Shown piece by piece: positions 45,312 through 54,520 of a DNA stretch of 64,000 bases; the first letter of the stretch is position 1, and each line of letters begins with the position of its first letter. Position numbers and translations under genes: made by a program. Source of the stretch: Methylocystis echinoides (GTDB taxonomy: Bacteria > Pseudomonadota > Alphaproteobacteria > Rhizobiales > Beijerinckiaceae); assembly GCF_027923385.1 (NCBI RefSeq), contig NZ_BSEC01000001.1:124001-188000 (forward strand). Reading direction: 5' to 3'. The notes under the pieces were generated by a model. That model searched no databases and was not told the DNA's origin. It saw nothing but the letters and a program-made list of their open reading frames with translations.

Positions 45312-45983
45312 ATGTCCGAATTCCTCACCCTCGCCGGGCTCGCCGCCGAGGAAGAAATCTGCACGCGCTGCACGCTCTATCGTGACGCCACCCAGGCCGT
45401 GCCGGGCGAGGGCCCCCGCGGCGCGCGCGTCATGCTTGTCGGCGAACAGCCGGGCGACGCGGAGGACCTCTCCGGCCGCCCCTTCGTCGGCCCGGCGGGG
45501 CGGCTGCTCGTCAAGGCGCTGGCGAAAGTCGGGCTGCCCCGCGAAGAATGTTTCGTCACCAACGCCGTCAAGCACTTCAAATTCGAGCCGCGCGGCAAGC
45601 GGCGCCTGCACAAGAAGCCCGACGCCGGCGAAATCGACGCCTGCCGCTGGTGGCTCGATCATGAGCGGGCGATTGTCCGGCCGGGGATTGTCGTGGCGTT
45701 GGGCGCCTCGGCCATTCGCGGCGTGCTCGGGCGTGCGGAGGCGGTCTCCCGGCTGCGGGGAACGCTCCTCGACCTCGACGCCCAGACCAAATTCCTCGCC
45801 ACCATCCACCCCTCTTTTCTGCTGCGGCTGACCGAAGAAGCGGATAAGCGGGAGCAGTGGGCGCGCTTTCTGGGCGATCTCGGGATCGCCGCCGAATGGA
45901 CGCGGGCGGGGGATATTGTCCATGCGCAAGAAAACTTTGACGCTCTGCGCGGCGCTCGCGGCCGCGACACCGGCCCGCGCTGA
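45312..45983 (+). CDS. UdgX-type uracil-DNA glycosylase
   Basis: The protein is a family 4-like uracil-DNA glycosylase with the UdgX variation. N-terminal Cys17 and Cys20 (EEICTRCTLY), with Cys80 and Cys111, are likely 4Fe-4S ligands. The active-site loop is GEQPGDAEDLSGRPFVGPAG (about residues 44-63). The diagnostic UdgX insert KRRLH (residues 96-100) is present. In studied UdgX proteins the His of that motif forms a covalent bond to the uracil-derived abasic DNA. I chose ATG 45312 over the GTG five codons earlier. The end overlaps the next gene by 62 bases. Confidence 0.9.
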   Translation: MSEFLTLAGLAAEEEICTRCTLYRDATQAVPGEGPRGARVMLVGEQPGDAEDLSGRPFVGPAGRLLVKALAKVGLPREECFVTNAVKHFKFEPRGKRRLHKKPDAGEIDACRWWLDHERAIVRPGIVVALGASAIRGVLGRAEAVSRLRGTLLDLDAQTKFLATIHPSFLLRLTEEADKREQWARFLGDLGIAAEWTRAGDIVHAQENFDALRGARGRDTGPR

Positions 45984-47016
45984 AATCGTCAGCTTCGAGG
46001 AGAAGAACGGCGCCGCGCGCGCGAACCTTGAGATCGACGGCAAGAGTTACGCCCTGGACTTCCGTCTGATGCGTCCCCAAAAGCCGGCGCCGGGCGGCGC
46101 GCTGCTGATCGACGTCGCGCGCGACGACGGCCTCGCGGCCTTCGCCGCCGGGCGCGGCATGATCGCCGCAACGCTCGATCTGGAGAAGCTCCCAGCAGCG
46201 GCGCGCGCGACCACGATGGCCGAGCTCGTCCCCCGCCTGCGCGCCCACACCGGCGCAAAGCAGCTTCTCGGGCGCGGCAGGGGAGACGCCGCCGCGACGC
46301 TGGCCGCGGCGCCTTTCGACGGCCTGCTTTTGCACGAGGCGCCGGCCACGCCGGCCAGGGGACCGCGCGTCATCGAGACCTGGGGAGCCGACGCCTATTG
46401 GCGGCCGACGCCGCGTCCCGCCCCCGTGAAGGAGAGCGACAATCATCGCAGCTTCTTCCTCGCGGGGACGGCCGACGCTGCGGCCAGCGCCAATTGCGCT
46501 GCGCCGGTGAATCCCCGTTCGGGCGCGCCGGCGCTGCGCGCCCTGCTGGTCGCGCTCGTCGAGTGGACGAAAGGCGTGAAGCCGCCCGCCTCGCGCGCGC
46601 CCGTCGAAGCCGATCTTGTCGCGGCGGAAACGATCGGCTGGCCGAAAGCGGCAAGCCTGCCGGCGCCCCCGCCGGGCGCGCGCAAGGTTCCAAAGACCGA
46701 CCCCGACGGAAATGAGCTGACCGGCCTGCGCCTGCCCGATCTGGCCCTGCCCATCGCCACCTTCACGGGCTTCAATGCGCAAAAGGACAAGAAGGGGCCG
46801 GCCTGCGTCGCCGGCGCGGCGTCGCCCTTCCCGGCGACGAAGGCCGAGCGCGAGAAGACGGCCGATCCACGCGCGTCGCTGATGGAGCGTTACGGCTCGC
46901 GCGCCTATTTCGTCGCGACGATGCGCGTGGTGGCGGACAAGCTCGTGACGGAGAGGCTGCTGCTGAAAGAAGACGCCGACGCCTATGTCTCCGCAGCGCG
47001 ACAGGCGCCGTTCTGA
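45922..47016 (+). CDS. Exported alpha/beta-hydrolase-domain protein (Abhydrolase_10-like)
   Basis: A 364-residue protein with a signal peptide (MRKKTLTLCAALAAATPARA). The C-terminal half has the pattern of Abhydrolase_10 proteins: GLRLPDLALPIATFTGFNAQ (about residues 269-288) and then DPRASLMERYGSRAYFVATM (about 314-333). The N-terminal half is short and less clear, so a complete catalytic triad is not obvious. It starts inside the end of the UdgX gene (62-base overlap). Substrate unknown. Confidence 0.6.
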   Translation: MRKKTLTLCAALAAATPARAEIVSFEEKNGAARANLEIDGKSYALDFRLMRPQKPAPGGALLIDVARDDGLAAFAAGRGMIAATLDLEKLPAAARATTMAELVPRLRAHTGAKQLLGRGRGDAAATLAAAPFDGLLLHEAPATPARGPRVIETWGADAYWRPTPRPAPVKESDNHRSFFLAGTADAAASANCAAPVNPRSGAPALRALLVALVEWTKGVKPPASRAPVEADLVAAETIGWPKAASLPAPPPGARKVPKTDPDGNELTGLRLPDLALPIATFTGFNAQKDKKGPACVAGAASPFPATKAEREKTADPRASLMERYGSRAYFVATMRVVADKLVTERLLLKEDADAYVSAARQAPF

Positions 47017-47512
47017 CGATTTGCGTCATTCCTTCAGGGTCCTTTTGCTACCTGTTTTGAAAACGGGCCGCGGACGAACGCCAGATGGCGACCGTGATGG
47101 ACAAGGCTGTGGTTGGCGTACCAATCCAGAGTTACGCACAACGCTCCACGCCCTGAACATGCGTGCGTCCCAAGCAACAAATTACTTATTAGCCCTCTGC
47201 ACGCCAGCACAGCAGGGCGATTGCAGAATGGCTGCGATGAAGGCAGCAGATGCGGCAGTGCTGAGAGCTAACAGGCGCGTACAAGCTGCACAGTTCCTGT
47301 CGACGTCTTTGCCAACTTGATCCGCGCGACAAGTCGGCAAGCGCGAGATTCTGATAAAAACTCACGCACGCTTTCTTTGCAGTATCGCGTATTTGTACGT
47401 ATTCCATCGGCGAGAAATCGCCAATTTATATATTAGTGTGATTTCATTTCTAAGTAGCAGCCAAAACTACGAATGAAACGCGCTGTCTGATTTTTCAAGC
47501 AGGAGCGTGCAA
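47017..47512. other. Intergenic, about 490 bases, no gene recognised
   Basis: This gap before the protease gene is A+T-richer than its flanks. It contains no convincing coding region, RNA gene or repeat; a minus-strand frame of 72 codons (47189-47407) resembles no family. It may hold the protease promoter. Confidence 0.45.
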
Positions 47513-48880
47513 ATGCCTGCAGTGATTATTGGCGATATCGACACTGGCCTGAACTACGCGACAAACAGTCAGGTGTGGATCAATCAGGGCGAGATTCCGA
47601 AAGGCCTTCCGATCAAGGACGTGGACGGCGATCTTGTCATCACCTTCAAGGATTTGAACGCGCCCTATTATTACAACGCCCCCTATGTCCGAGACAGCAA
47701 TGGCAATGGCGTGATCGACGGGCAAGACCTTCTTGCCGACACGCGCTGGGCTAATGGCGTTGACGACGACCAGAATGGTTACCTGGATGATCTCGTCGGG
47801 TGGAATTTTGTCTACGGGACAAATGACGCGACGGACATCAACGGGCACGGAACCTGGATCGCTAGTATAATCTCTCAGTCGGCTGGTCCATCGACGTACA
47901 TTGTGCCGATTCAGATCATCGGCAATTTCCCAAGCGGGGCGTGGTCGCAGGCGGTCGACTATTTCACGGCGCTCGCGAAAGCCGCGAAGGCGCGCGGCGG
48001 CGGCGAGCGCTACATCGCAACGAACAACCCCTACTCTGGCAATGTCCCGGACTGGTCGGCCGAGATGACGGCGCTTTCCAATGCCGCGAGGGCGGATATT
48101 CTCTTCCTGGCAGGGGCGGGAAACGATCCGACAGTTGATAATGACATCACGGCGAAATATCCGGCCAACCTTTCATCCTACAGGCTGGCCGGAGCCGACT
48201 GCGTCATATCCGTCACGGCGATCGATGGCTCCGGCGCGATCTCGGGTAACTTCGGCAGATACGCCGTCGACATCGCGGCGCAGGGCGGATCGACCTCTGC
48301 CGCCGTCGCCTACGCGACGGGGGCGGTCGCCGCCTATGCGCTCAAATGGCCGGGGGCGACCGCGCAGCAGATCCGATCGACACTGTTCGCCTCGGCTGTG
48401 CCAACGGCGCAATCGGTGGGAAAGACGGCAAGCGGCGGCGTCCTCGACCAGGCGACGTTTCTCAACAAGACTCCCGCCCTCACCCCTACTGGCGCGACGA
48501 TGCTCGGGACCTACAAGGGCGAGACGCTGACCGGCACGAGCGACGATGACCTGTTCGTCGGCCACCCTGATGGCGCGACAGGCAGGCTCGCCAGCAACGA
48601 GGTGGATACGCTGACCGGCGGCGCCGGCAATGACATGTTTGTGGTCGGGTCGTCTTACGAGCTCGGCGGCCGGACCGATTTCGCCGTGATCACCGATTTC
48701 GCCGCCGGCGACAAGATCGGGGTGGCAGGAGCCGTGGCGGACTACGAAGTGCGCGACGCGAGTGCGCGCGGCGCATCCGGAGCTGGCGTCTATCGGAAAT
48801 CCGACGGCGAGTTGGTGGCGATCGTCCAGGGCAAGTCCGCCGGTCAGATCAGCGCGGCTGATTTCATTGGCACAAGATAA
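47513..48880 (+). CDS. Subtilisin-like (S8) protease with RTX-like C-terminal region
   Basis: A serine protease of 455 residues without a signal peptide. The subtilase fold is shown by VIIGDIDTGL (Asp10), GNGVIDGQ and DDDQNGYLDDLVGWNF in the Ca-binding loop region. INGHGTWIASI carries His112. LAGAGNDP carries Asn204 for the oxyanion hole. GGSTSAAVAYATGAV carries Ser262 in place of the more usual GTSMATPHVAG. The tail has the type I secretion hallmark GGAGNDMFVVG with related repeats (GTSDDDLFVG), as in RTX exoproteins. Secretion by a type I exporter would explain the missing signal peptide, but no such exporter gene is in the window. Start chosen at ATG 47513, with AGGAG 7 bases upstream. Confidence 0.85.
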   Translation: MPAVIIGDIDTGLNYATNSQVWINQGEIPKGLPIKDVDGDLVITFKDLNAPYYYNAPYVRDSNGNGVIDGQDLLADTRWANGVDDDQNGYLDDLVGWNFVYGTNDATDINGHGTWIASIISQSAGPSTYIVPIQIIGNFPSGAWSQAVDYFTALAKAAKARGGGERYIATNNPYSGNVPDWSAEMTALSNAARADILFLAGAGNDPTVDNDITAKYPANLSSYRLAGADCVISVTAIDGSGAISGNFGRYAVDIAAQGGSTSAAVAYATGAVAAYALKWPGATAQQIRSTLFASAVPTAQSVGKTASGGVLDQATFLNKTPALTPTGATMLGTYKGETLTGTSDDDLFVGHPDGATGRLASNEVDTLTGGAGNDMFVVGSSYELGGRTDFAVITDFAAGDKIGVAGAVADYEVRDASARGASGAGVYRKSDGELVAIVQGKSAGQISAADFIGTR

Positions 48881-48989
48881 GCGCCCCGGGAGCGGGCGCG
48901 GTTGATGTCGCCCGCTCGAACGGCTCTTGCAATGTTTGCTATATGGCGCGCGTCACCGCCATGGGCCGGTCCGGCAAAGGGGCAATGCG

Positions 48990-49490
48990 CTATCCGTTCA
49001 GCGCGAAAATCCCTGCATTCAGCCAGGTCGCGAAAGCGACCCACAGCACGTAAGGGATCAGGCAGGCGCCCGCGGCCCGGTCGATCCGCCAGAAGGCGAG
49101 CAGCGTTGCAATGATCAGCGCCTCGAAGGGCAGGATGACCGCAAGGCCGAGAAGCGGGCTATGCGCCGCGAAAAAGGCGAAGGACCAGCCCGCGTTGAGG
49201 ACGAGCTGGGCGGCGAAGAGCCAGATGGCGCGCGACCGCCCCGGGGTCTGCGGATCGCGGCGAAGGATACGGTAGATGGCGACGCCCATCAGCAGGTAGA
49301 GCGTCGTCCAGGCCGGGCCGAAGACCCAGTTCGGCGGGTTCAGCGGCGGCTTGACGAGTCCTTCGTACCAGGGCGCGATATTGGGCATGGTCGCGGCGTT
49401 GCCGAGCAGCGCCGCAAGCAGGATGGGCCCGGCCGAGAGCGCCACGGCCGCGAGGCGGCCGGGCGCCGTCGCTTGCCCGCCCGAGGTCAT
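48990..49490 (-). CDS. tspO: TspO/MBR-family membrane protein
   Basis: A tryptophan-rich membrane protein of 166 residues with five hydrophobic segments. LIKPPLNPPNWVFGPAWTTL-like sequence (about residues 46-65) is the hallmark of TspO/MBR proteins. TspO binds porphyrins or cholesterol-like ligands and influences tetrapyrrole and stress responses in bacteria; no ligand can be read here. Its start overlaps the stop of the upstream hydrolase gene by 4 bases (ATGA). Confidence 0.92.
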   Translation of the reverse strand: MTSGGQATAPGRLAAVALSAGPILLAALLGNAATMPNIAPWYEGLVKPPLNPPNWVFGPAWTTLYLLMGVAIYRILRRDPQTPGRSRAIWLFAAQLVLNAGWSFAFFAAHSPLLGLAVILPFEALIIATLLAFWRIDRAAGACLIPYVLWVAFATWLNAGIFALNG

Positions 49491-50752
49491 TGCGCCGGCG
49501 GCGCGACAAGCCGCGTCCCGCTGTCGACCGTATGGCCGGCATGTTCGCCTATGGCGTCGAAGCGTTCGCTCAGATTTTCGCGCGTGCGCGGATCGACGAT
49601 GGCGAAAGGCGCCGCCACCGCCACGCCCGCCGCCGCGCCCATCGTCGAGGCGGCGCCCGCGGTCACGAGGCCAAGCTTCTCGCCGACGCCCGCCTGTCCG
49701 TCATTGAGCGGCTGGCCGGAGGCGAGCCGCGCGCCGATCGCGCGCACCACCTGCGGCGCCTCGGCGAATTTCGTATGTCCGAGACTGTCGCCGCCGCCCG
49801 AGGCGATCTTGGTCAGATCGATCGCGGTCAGATGGTTGCGGTCGAGAACATCGACATAGGGTTCGGCGTCGGGATTGATGGCGCCGACGCGCGTCTTGTC
49901 GCCCCAGACGCGACGCGACACCGCAAGCGCCTCGTCGTCGCGCGAAACGAAGATGGTGAACAGGGACGGCCGCACCTCCATCGCCTGAATCTGGCGCTGG
50001 AACACGTCGAAATCAACATCGGGCGCGGCCAGCATGACATTGGTGATCTTCTTCGGCAGGCCATGATTGCGGATGGCCATCTGCCGCAGCGCCTCGAGCG
50101 TCACCCAATTGCCCATGGAATGCGCGAGGATGGAGATCTCGCCGACATTGGGATCCTTGGCCAGATATTGCAGCAGTTTCTCCAGTGCGTCGCGCGAGAA
50201 GCTCGCGCTTTCGTGGTCATAGCCATATTGCAGCAAGGAGCCGCGCGACGGCCAGGTGAACAGCACGGGCACGACCGAGGCGTCGGAATCATGCACGATC
50301 TGCGCGAAGCGATAGACGGCTTCGCCAAAGCGCGTGTTGTAGCCATGCACGAAGACCAGCGCCTGACGCTTGGGCGTCCTGGCGATGCGCTTGTCGAAGG
50401 CGGCGATGGCCGCCTCTTTGGTCAGGATTTGCGCCTCGACCGTCGTGAATTCGCGCGACGGGTCCGGCGTGTCGCCCTGCGGCCATTGCACCTCGCCGAC
50501 CGTGCGTTGCGGCGGGATGGAGACGGCGATGTCGGCGAAGGAGTATTCGGTCCCGCGCTCGCCGGAAAACATTTCGCCGGGCTGCGTCTTGTCGGGCGCG
50601 CGGGTCGTCGCGACGAGCATGTCGACGACGCTGGTTCCCGGCGGCGTCACATGGGTGGCGATCAGGACGTTTTTCGGCCGCCCCGTGCAAGCGGCGACGT
50701 TCAGAACGAGAAGGACGGCGAGAACGCCGCGAAGGACACGATACGGATGCAT
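49487..50752 (-). CDS. Lipoprotein alpha/beta hydrolase (DUF900 family)
   Basis: The 421-residue protein has an N-terminal lipoprotein signal with Cys after LAVLLVLNVAA (about residue 22). It has a DUF900-type hydrolase domain: QALVFVHGYNTRFGEAVYRF (about residues 128-147), the nucleophile elbow ILAHSMGNWVTLEAL (about 208-222) and a late acidic/His pair near YVDVLDRNHLTAI. Function unknown; a cell-envelope hydrolase is likely. It overlaps tspO by 4 bases. Confidence 0.88.
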   Translation of the reverse strand: MHPYRVLRGVLAVLLVLNVAACTGRPKNVLIATHVTPPGTSVVDMLVATTRAPDKTQPGEMFSGERGTEYSFADIAVSIPPQRTVGEVQWPQGDTPDPSREFTTVEAQILTKEAAIAAFDKRIARTPKRQALVFVHGYNTRFGEAVYRFAQIVHDSDASVVPVLFTWPSRGSLLQYGYDHESASFSRDALEKLLQYLAKDPNVGEISILAHSMGNWVTLEALRQMAIRNHGLPKKITNVMLAAPDVDFDVFQRQIQAMEVRPSLFTIFVSRDDEALAVSRRVWGDKTRVGAINPDAEPYVDVLDRNHLTAIDLTKIASGGGDSLGHTKFAEAPQVVRAIGARLASGQPLNDGQAGVGEKLGLVTAGAASTMGAAAGVAVAAPFAIVDPRTRENLSERFDAIGEHAGHTVDSGTRLVAPPAQ

Positions 50753-50847
50753 TTTTTACAAAAACCACAGATGGCGCCGCTGCTCAATGTCCAGCTTGCG
50801 CAAATCCTCGTGTCACATTTGTGGCGGGGACGCGCCCCTCGGCAAAA

Positions 50848-50880
50848 AGAGACCCCTCGCCCCGGTGCGGGGGAGGGGCC
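50848..50880. repeat. Palindromic repeat fragment
   Basis: CCCCTCGCCCCGGTGCGGGG followed by GAGGGG resembles the dispersed palindrome seen near 38461 and 45152. It lies just downstream of fumC on the minus strand. Confidence 0.5.
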
Positions 50881-50910
50881 TCGGCCTCTGGGGAGATGCA
50901 GAAATGCGCC

Positions 50911-52308
50911 TCAGTCGTTCGGCGCGAGCATTTTCTCCGGACGCACGATGGCGTCGAACTCGGCCTCCGTGACCTTGCCCGAGGCCAGCGCCTCTTCCTT
51001 CAGGCTGGTGCCGTTCTTGTGCGCGGCGCGGGCGATCTTGGAGGCGGCGTCGTAGCCGATTGTCGGCGCCAGCGCCGTCACCAGCATCAGCGACCGGTCC
51101 AGGAAGCGCTTCAGATTGTCTTCGTCGGCCTCGATTCCGTCGACGCAGCGGGTGATGAAGCTGTCGATGCCCGTGGCCATCAGATCAATGGATTCGAGCA
51201 TGGCGAAAGCGATCACCGGCTTCATCACATTGAGTTCGAGATGGCCCTGCGAGGCGGCGAAGGTGATCGTCTGCTGATTGCCGAAGACGCGCGCGCAGAC
51301 CATGGTGATCGCCTCGACCTGGGTCGGATTGACCTTGCCCGGCATGATCGAGGAGCCGGGCTCGTTTTCCGGCAGGCGCAATTCGGCGAGGCCGGCGCGC
51401 GGGCCGGCGCCCAGAAGCCGAATGTCGCAGGCGATCTTGTAAAGGCCGGCGGCCAGCGCATTGATCGCGCCATGCGAGAAGGCGATGGCGTCATGCGCCG
51501 CCAGCGCCTCGAATTTATTGGGCGCGGTGACGAAGGGCAGGCCCGTTTGCTGCGCAATATTGGCCGCGACCTCTTCGGCGAAGCCCTTCGCCGTATTGAC
51601 GCCGGTGCCGACCGCCGTGCCGCCCTGCGCCAGCGCGAAGAGATCGGGCAACGTCGAATGGATGCGCGCCGCGCCATATTTGGCCTGCGCGGCGTAGCCG
51701 GAAAATTCCTGGCCCAGCGTCACCGGCGTCGCGTCCTGAAGATGGGTGCGGCCGATCTTGACGAGATGCGCGAACTGCGAGGATTTGCGTTCGAAGGCGG
51801 CGTGCAGGCGCTCGACGGCCGGCAGCAGCTTGCCGGAGATCGCCAGCGCGCAGGCGACATGGATCGCCGTGGGGAAGCTGTCGTTGGACGACTGGCCGCA
51901 ATTGACGTGATCATTGGGATGCACGGGCGCCTTGGCGCCGCGTCCCGCGCCGAGCCGCTCATTGGCGACATTGGCGATCACCTCATTGACGTTCATGTTC
52001 GACTGCGTGCCGGAGCCGGTCTGCCAGACGACGAGCGGGAAATGATCATCGAGCTTGCCGTCGATGATGTCCTGCGCCGCCGCCACGATCGCCTCGGCGA
52101 CCTCCGGCTTGATGAGGCCCTTCGAGGCGTTGACCTGCGCCGCCGCGAGCTTCACCCGCGCCAGCGCGTGGACGACCTCGATCGGCATGCGTTGCCCGCC
52201 GATGGGGAAATTCTCGCGCGAGCGCTGGGTCTGGGCGCCCCAATAGGCGGAGGCGGGCACGGCGATGTCGCCAAAGGAATCGCGTTCGATGCGGCTGTCG
52301 TCAGTCAT
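50911..52308 (-). CDS. fumC: Fumarate hydratase, class II
   Basis: The enzyme interconverts fumarate and malate in the citric acid cycle. The 465-residue protein has the class II signature [20 protein letters not shown] (about residues 318-337) and conserved [20 protein letters not shown] near residue 99. The N-terminus [19 protein letters not shown] is also typical. It is a single gene with no clear operon partner. Confidence 0.97.
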   Translation of the reverse strand: MTDDSRIERDSFGDIAVPASAYWGAQTQRSRENFPIGGQRMPIEVVHALARVKLAAAQVNASKGLIKPEVAEAIVAAAQDIIDGKLDDHFPLVVWQTGSGTQSNMNVNEVIANVANERLGAGRGAKAPVHPNDHVNCGQSSNDSFPTAIHVACALAISGKLLPAVERLHAAFERKSSQFAHLVKIGRTHLQDATPVTLGQEFSGYAAQAKYGAARIHSTLPDLFALAQGGTAVGTGVNTAKGFAEEVAANIAQQTGLPFVTAPNKFEALAAHDAIAFSHGAINALAAGLYKIACDIRLLGAGPRAGLAELRLPENEPGSSIMPGKVNPTQVEAITMVCARVFGNQQTITFAASQGHLELNVMKPVIAFAMLESIDLMATGIDSFITRCVDGIEADEDNLKRFLDRSLMLVTALAPTIGYDAASKIARAAHKNGTSLKEEALASGKVTEAEFDAIVRPEKMLAPND

Positions 52309-52404
52309 GTGTCTCGCTCGACGGGAAGGCGCCCGCGCAGAGGCGGCGCGCGGAAAGGCGGGGCGAAGGTGTCAAAAGCCCTATGCGGCATTTTGCGGCC
52401 GCGT

Positions 52405-52977
52405 TCAATCTCGGCCGGCGGGAGAAAGGTCGGCCTTCACACGCGCCTCGCCGGGCTCGCGGCTGGGGCGCGCCGGCAGTGACATCAGCTCGTTGAGGCG
52501 GTTGCGGGCGCGATTGACCCGGCTCTTCATGGTTCCGGGCGCGCAGCCGCAAATCTCGGCCGCCTCCTCATAGGACATGCCCGAGGCCGCGACGAGGATC
52601 AGCGCCTCGCGCTGGTCGAGCGGCAGCTTTTGCAGCGCCTCGCGGAAATCCTGGAATTCCATGTGGGCGTGCTGCGAATCCGGCGCGACGAGCCGCGCCG
52701 CGATGGCGCCGTCCGGGTCGGGCGCCTCGCGGCGACGCTTCCGGAATTCGCTGTAGTAGATGTTGCGCAAGATTGTGAAGAGCCAGGCGGTGAGATTGGT
52801 GCCTTCGGAGAAGGAGTCGAGGCTCCCCCACGCCTTGACCAGCGTCTCCTGAACGAGGTCATCGGCGCGGTCGGGATTGCCGCAGACGGACACAGCGAAA
52901 GCGCGCAGGCTCGGGATGGCCGCAATGAGATCCCGTTTCAGGCTCTGGCCATCGCCAGATTCAGGCGCTTCGCTCAC
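52405..52977 (-). CDS. ecfG: General stress response sigma factor
   Basis: A 190-residue ECF sigma factor of the EcfG group. Region 2 contains DRADDLVQETLVKAWGSLDS (about 36-55) and region 4 contains MSYEEAAEICGCAPGTMKSR (about 133-152). Under stress it directs RNA polymerase to GGAAC/CGTT promoters. The start is GTG at 52977, overlapping the nepR stop by 4 bases (GTGA), so the anti-sigma factor and sigma factor are translationally coupled. Confidence 0.93.
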   Translation of the reverse strand: MSEAPESGDGQSLKRDLIAAIPSLRAFAVSVCGNPDRADDLVQETLVKAWGSLDSFSEGTNLTAWLFTILRNIYYSEFRKRRREAPDPDGAIAARLVAPDSQHAHMEFQDFREALQKLPLDQREALILVAASGMSYEEAAEICGCAPGTMKSRVNRARNRLNELMSLPARPSREPGEARVKADLSPAGRD

Positions 52978-53360
52978 TCTCTCTCCCCGGGCGCGCCGAT
53001 CGACAGGCCCGAGGATAACATATTCTTCTCCAGCTGGTTCAACAGATTCAGGAATCTGTCGGGAACCGGCTGCGCGACGACGTCGTCATAGAGATTTTGA
53101 AGCTCCTTGCCGATCGCGTCGCCATAATCCATCTGGCGCATGGTCTCTGTATTTCCCTTCGGTTTTCCCAGTTTCAGGCCGTTTATGCCGATGCGTTGCT
53201 CGGCTCGGGTCGGCTCCGCGGCGCGCGCGGCGCCAAGCCCGGCCGCTACGGCCGCCAGGCTTCTGGGGAGCGTCGCCGGAAAACGGCGTCCGTCGGGGCA
53301 CGGCTGCTCCTCGTCGGAATGCACGCGCGCGACGGCGTTCTCCGGACCGTTTTTCACCAT
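52974..53360 (-). CDS. nepR: Anti-sigma factor of the general stress response
   Basis: NepR holds EcfG until phosphorylated PhyR binds it. The conserved core is IGKELQNLYDDVVAQPVPDR (about residues 85-104) followed by FLNLLNQLE. From the ATG at 53360 the product has 128 residues, longer than the usual 60-70. An N-terminal extension of about 80 residues therefore precedes the core. A later ATG at about 53138 would give a 55-residue protein but would leave a 5' leader of about 300 bases from the predicted promoter. A perfect EcfG promoter lies 80-105 bases upstream, so the operon should regulate itself. Confidence 0.85.
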   Translation of the reverse strand: MVKNGPENAVARVHSDEEQPCPDGRRFPATLPRSLAAVAAGLGAARAAEPTRAEQRIGINGLKLGKPKGNTETMRQMDYGDAIGKELQNLYDDVVAQPVPDRFLNLLNQLEKNMLSSGLSIGAPGERE

Positions 53361-53441
53361 GGAGCCCCCATTCTGCAAAGACATGATTTTCTGTGGCGGA
53401 TGTGTTTCGCCGCGCGATATAGTGCGCCGCACGGTATGCAA

Positions 53442-53466
53442 AACGCCGCGCTCATGGATTGGTTCC
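53442..53466 (-). promoter_or_regulatory. Predicted EcfG-dependent promoter of nepR-ecfG
   Basis: On the minus strand GGAAC (53466-53462), 16 bases, CGTT (53445-53442). The site lies between the divergent nepR and phyR genes, as expected for self-regulation of the stress response. Confidence 0.85.
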
Positions 53467-53550
53467 TTAATTTTTGCGCGCCGCTTTGCCGCAGCCGGAG
53501 TGCTTGCGCTTTCAGTTGCTTGGGCGATCATTTTCGCGGGGTGTGCATAG

Positions 53551-54345
53551 ATGTCCGTTTCGAAAGAACTTTATGCCCATCTCCCCTATCTTCGCCGTTT
53601 TGCGCGGGCGCTTGTCGGCACCCGCGAGGGGGGCGACGCCCATGTCCTGGCCACGCTCGAGGCCATTGTCGCAAACCCAAGCCGGCTCGAACTCAACGAC
53701 GATCTGAGGATCGCCCTCTATAAACAATTTTTGATGACATGGGCCTCTGGCGCCATTGCCCAGTCCGATCCGGCCGCGGCGCTGGGCGAGGACGACGCCC
53801 GCCGCCGGCTCGACGGCATTTCCCTCAAGCCGCGCGTCGCCTTTCTCCTTCATGCGCTCGAAGGCTTTGATCTGGAACAGATTGGCGACACGCTCGGCGT
53901 CTCGGAGGCGGCCGCCGGCGATCTCATCAACGTCGCCAACGCCGAAATCGCCGACCAGATCGCCACCGAGGTGCTCATCATCGAGGACGAGCCGCTGATC
54001 GCGCATGATCTGCGTGGCATTGTCGAGGAACTCGGTCACAGCGTCGTCGGCATGGCGCGCACGCATCGGGAGGCGATCACGGCGATGGAACAGGCCCGGC
54101 CGGGGCTCATTCTCGCCGACATCCAGCTCGCCGACGGCAGCTCCGGGCTCGAGGCCGTCAATGAAATCCTCGAGGCGTTTTCGACGCCCGTGATCTTTGT
54201 GACCGCCTATCCCGAGCGCTTCCTCACCGGCGCCCCGCCGGAGCCGGCGTTCCTCGTCACCAAGCCCTTCAGCGTGGACAGTCTCAAGGCGGTGATCAGC
54301 CAGGCGCTGTTTTTCGACCGCAAATCGCATCGCCGAACCGCCTGA
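53551..54345 (+). CDS. phyR: General stress response regulator PhyR
   Basis: PhyR is a response regulator with an N-terminal sigma-factor-like domain (residues about 1-130) that mimics EcfG. A C-terminal receiver domain (about 138-264) carries the phosphorylatable Asp190 in ILADIQLADGSSG. When phosphorylated it sequesters NepR. DGISLKPRVAFLLHALEGFD and VANAEIADQIATEVLIIEDE are typical of the family. It is divergent from nepR-ecfG and ends at a terminator; no histidine kinase is adjacent. Confidence 0.96.
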   Translation: MSVSKELYAHLPYLRRFARALVGTREGGDAHVLATLEAIVANPSRLELNDDLRIALYKQFLMTWASGAIAQSDPAAALGEDDARRRLDGISLKPRVAFLLHALEGFDLEQIGDTLGVSEAAAGDLINVANAEIADQIATEVLIIEDEPLIAHDLRGIVEELGHSVVGMARTHREAITAMEQARPGLILADIQLADGSSGLEAVNEILEAFSTPVIFVTAYPERFLTGAPPEPAFLVTKPFSVDSLKAVISQALFFDRKSHRRTA

Positions 54346-54367
54346 AAAAACGCGGTATCTGCGTTAA

Positions 54368-54392
54368 AGCCAAGCCCGTGCCTGGCTTTTTT
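54368..54392 (+). terminator. Rho-independent terminator of phyR
   Basis: AGCCAAGCCCGTGCCTGGCT can pair with itself (5-base outer arms, a short mismatch, a short inner stem) and is followed by a run of T. It lies 22 bases after the phyR stop. Confidence 0.7.
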
Positions 54393-54520
54393 CGATAGCT
54401 TGGCAGTTTCGCAGAAGACCGGCCAGTCATCCGGAAGCTTGGCTACGTATATTCCACTATTGCGGAAACCTTGGCCGATTCGGCAAGTTATAGGCGTGGC
54501 GCTGGGGGCAGGAGGCGACC

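Noticed and set aside
47189..47407. Minus-strand frame of 72 codons in the gap before the protease
   Set aside because: No ribosome site, family or coding-like features; short enough to arise by chance.
50821..52482. Long plus-strand frame opposite fumC
   Set aside because: fumC has all diagnostic motifs; the opposite frame is a composition artefact.
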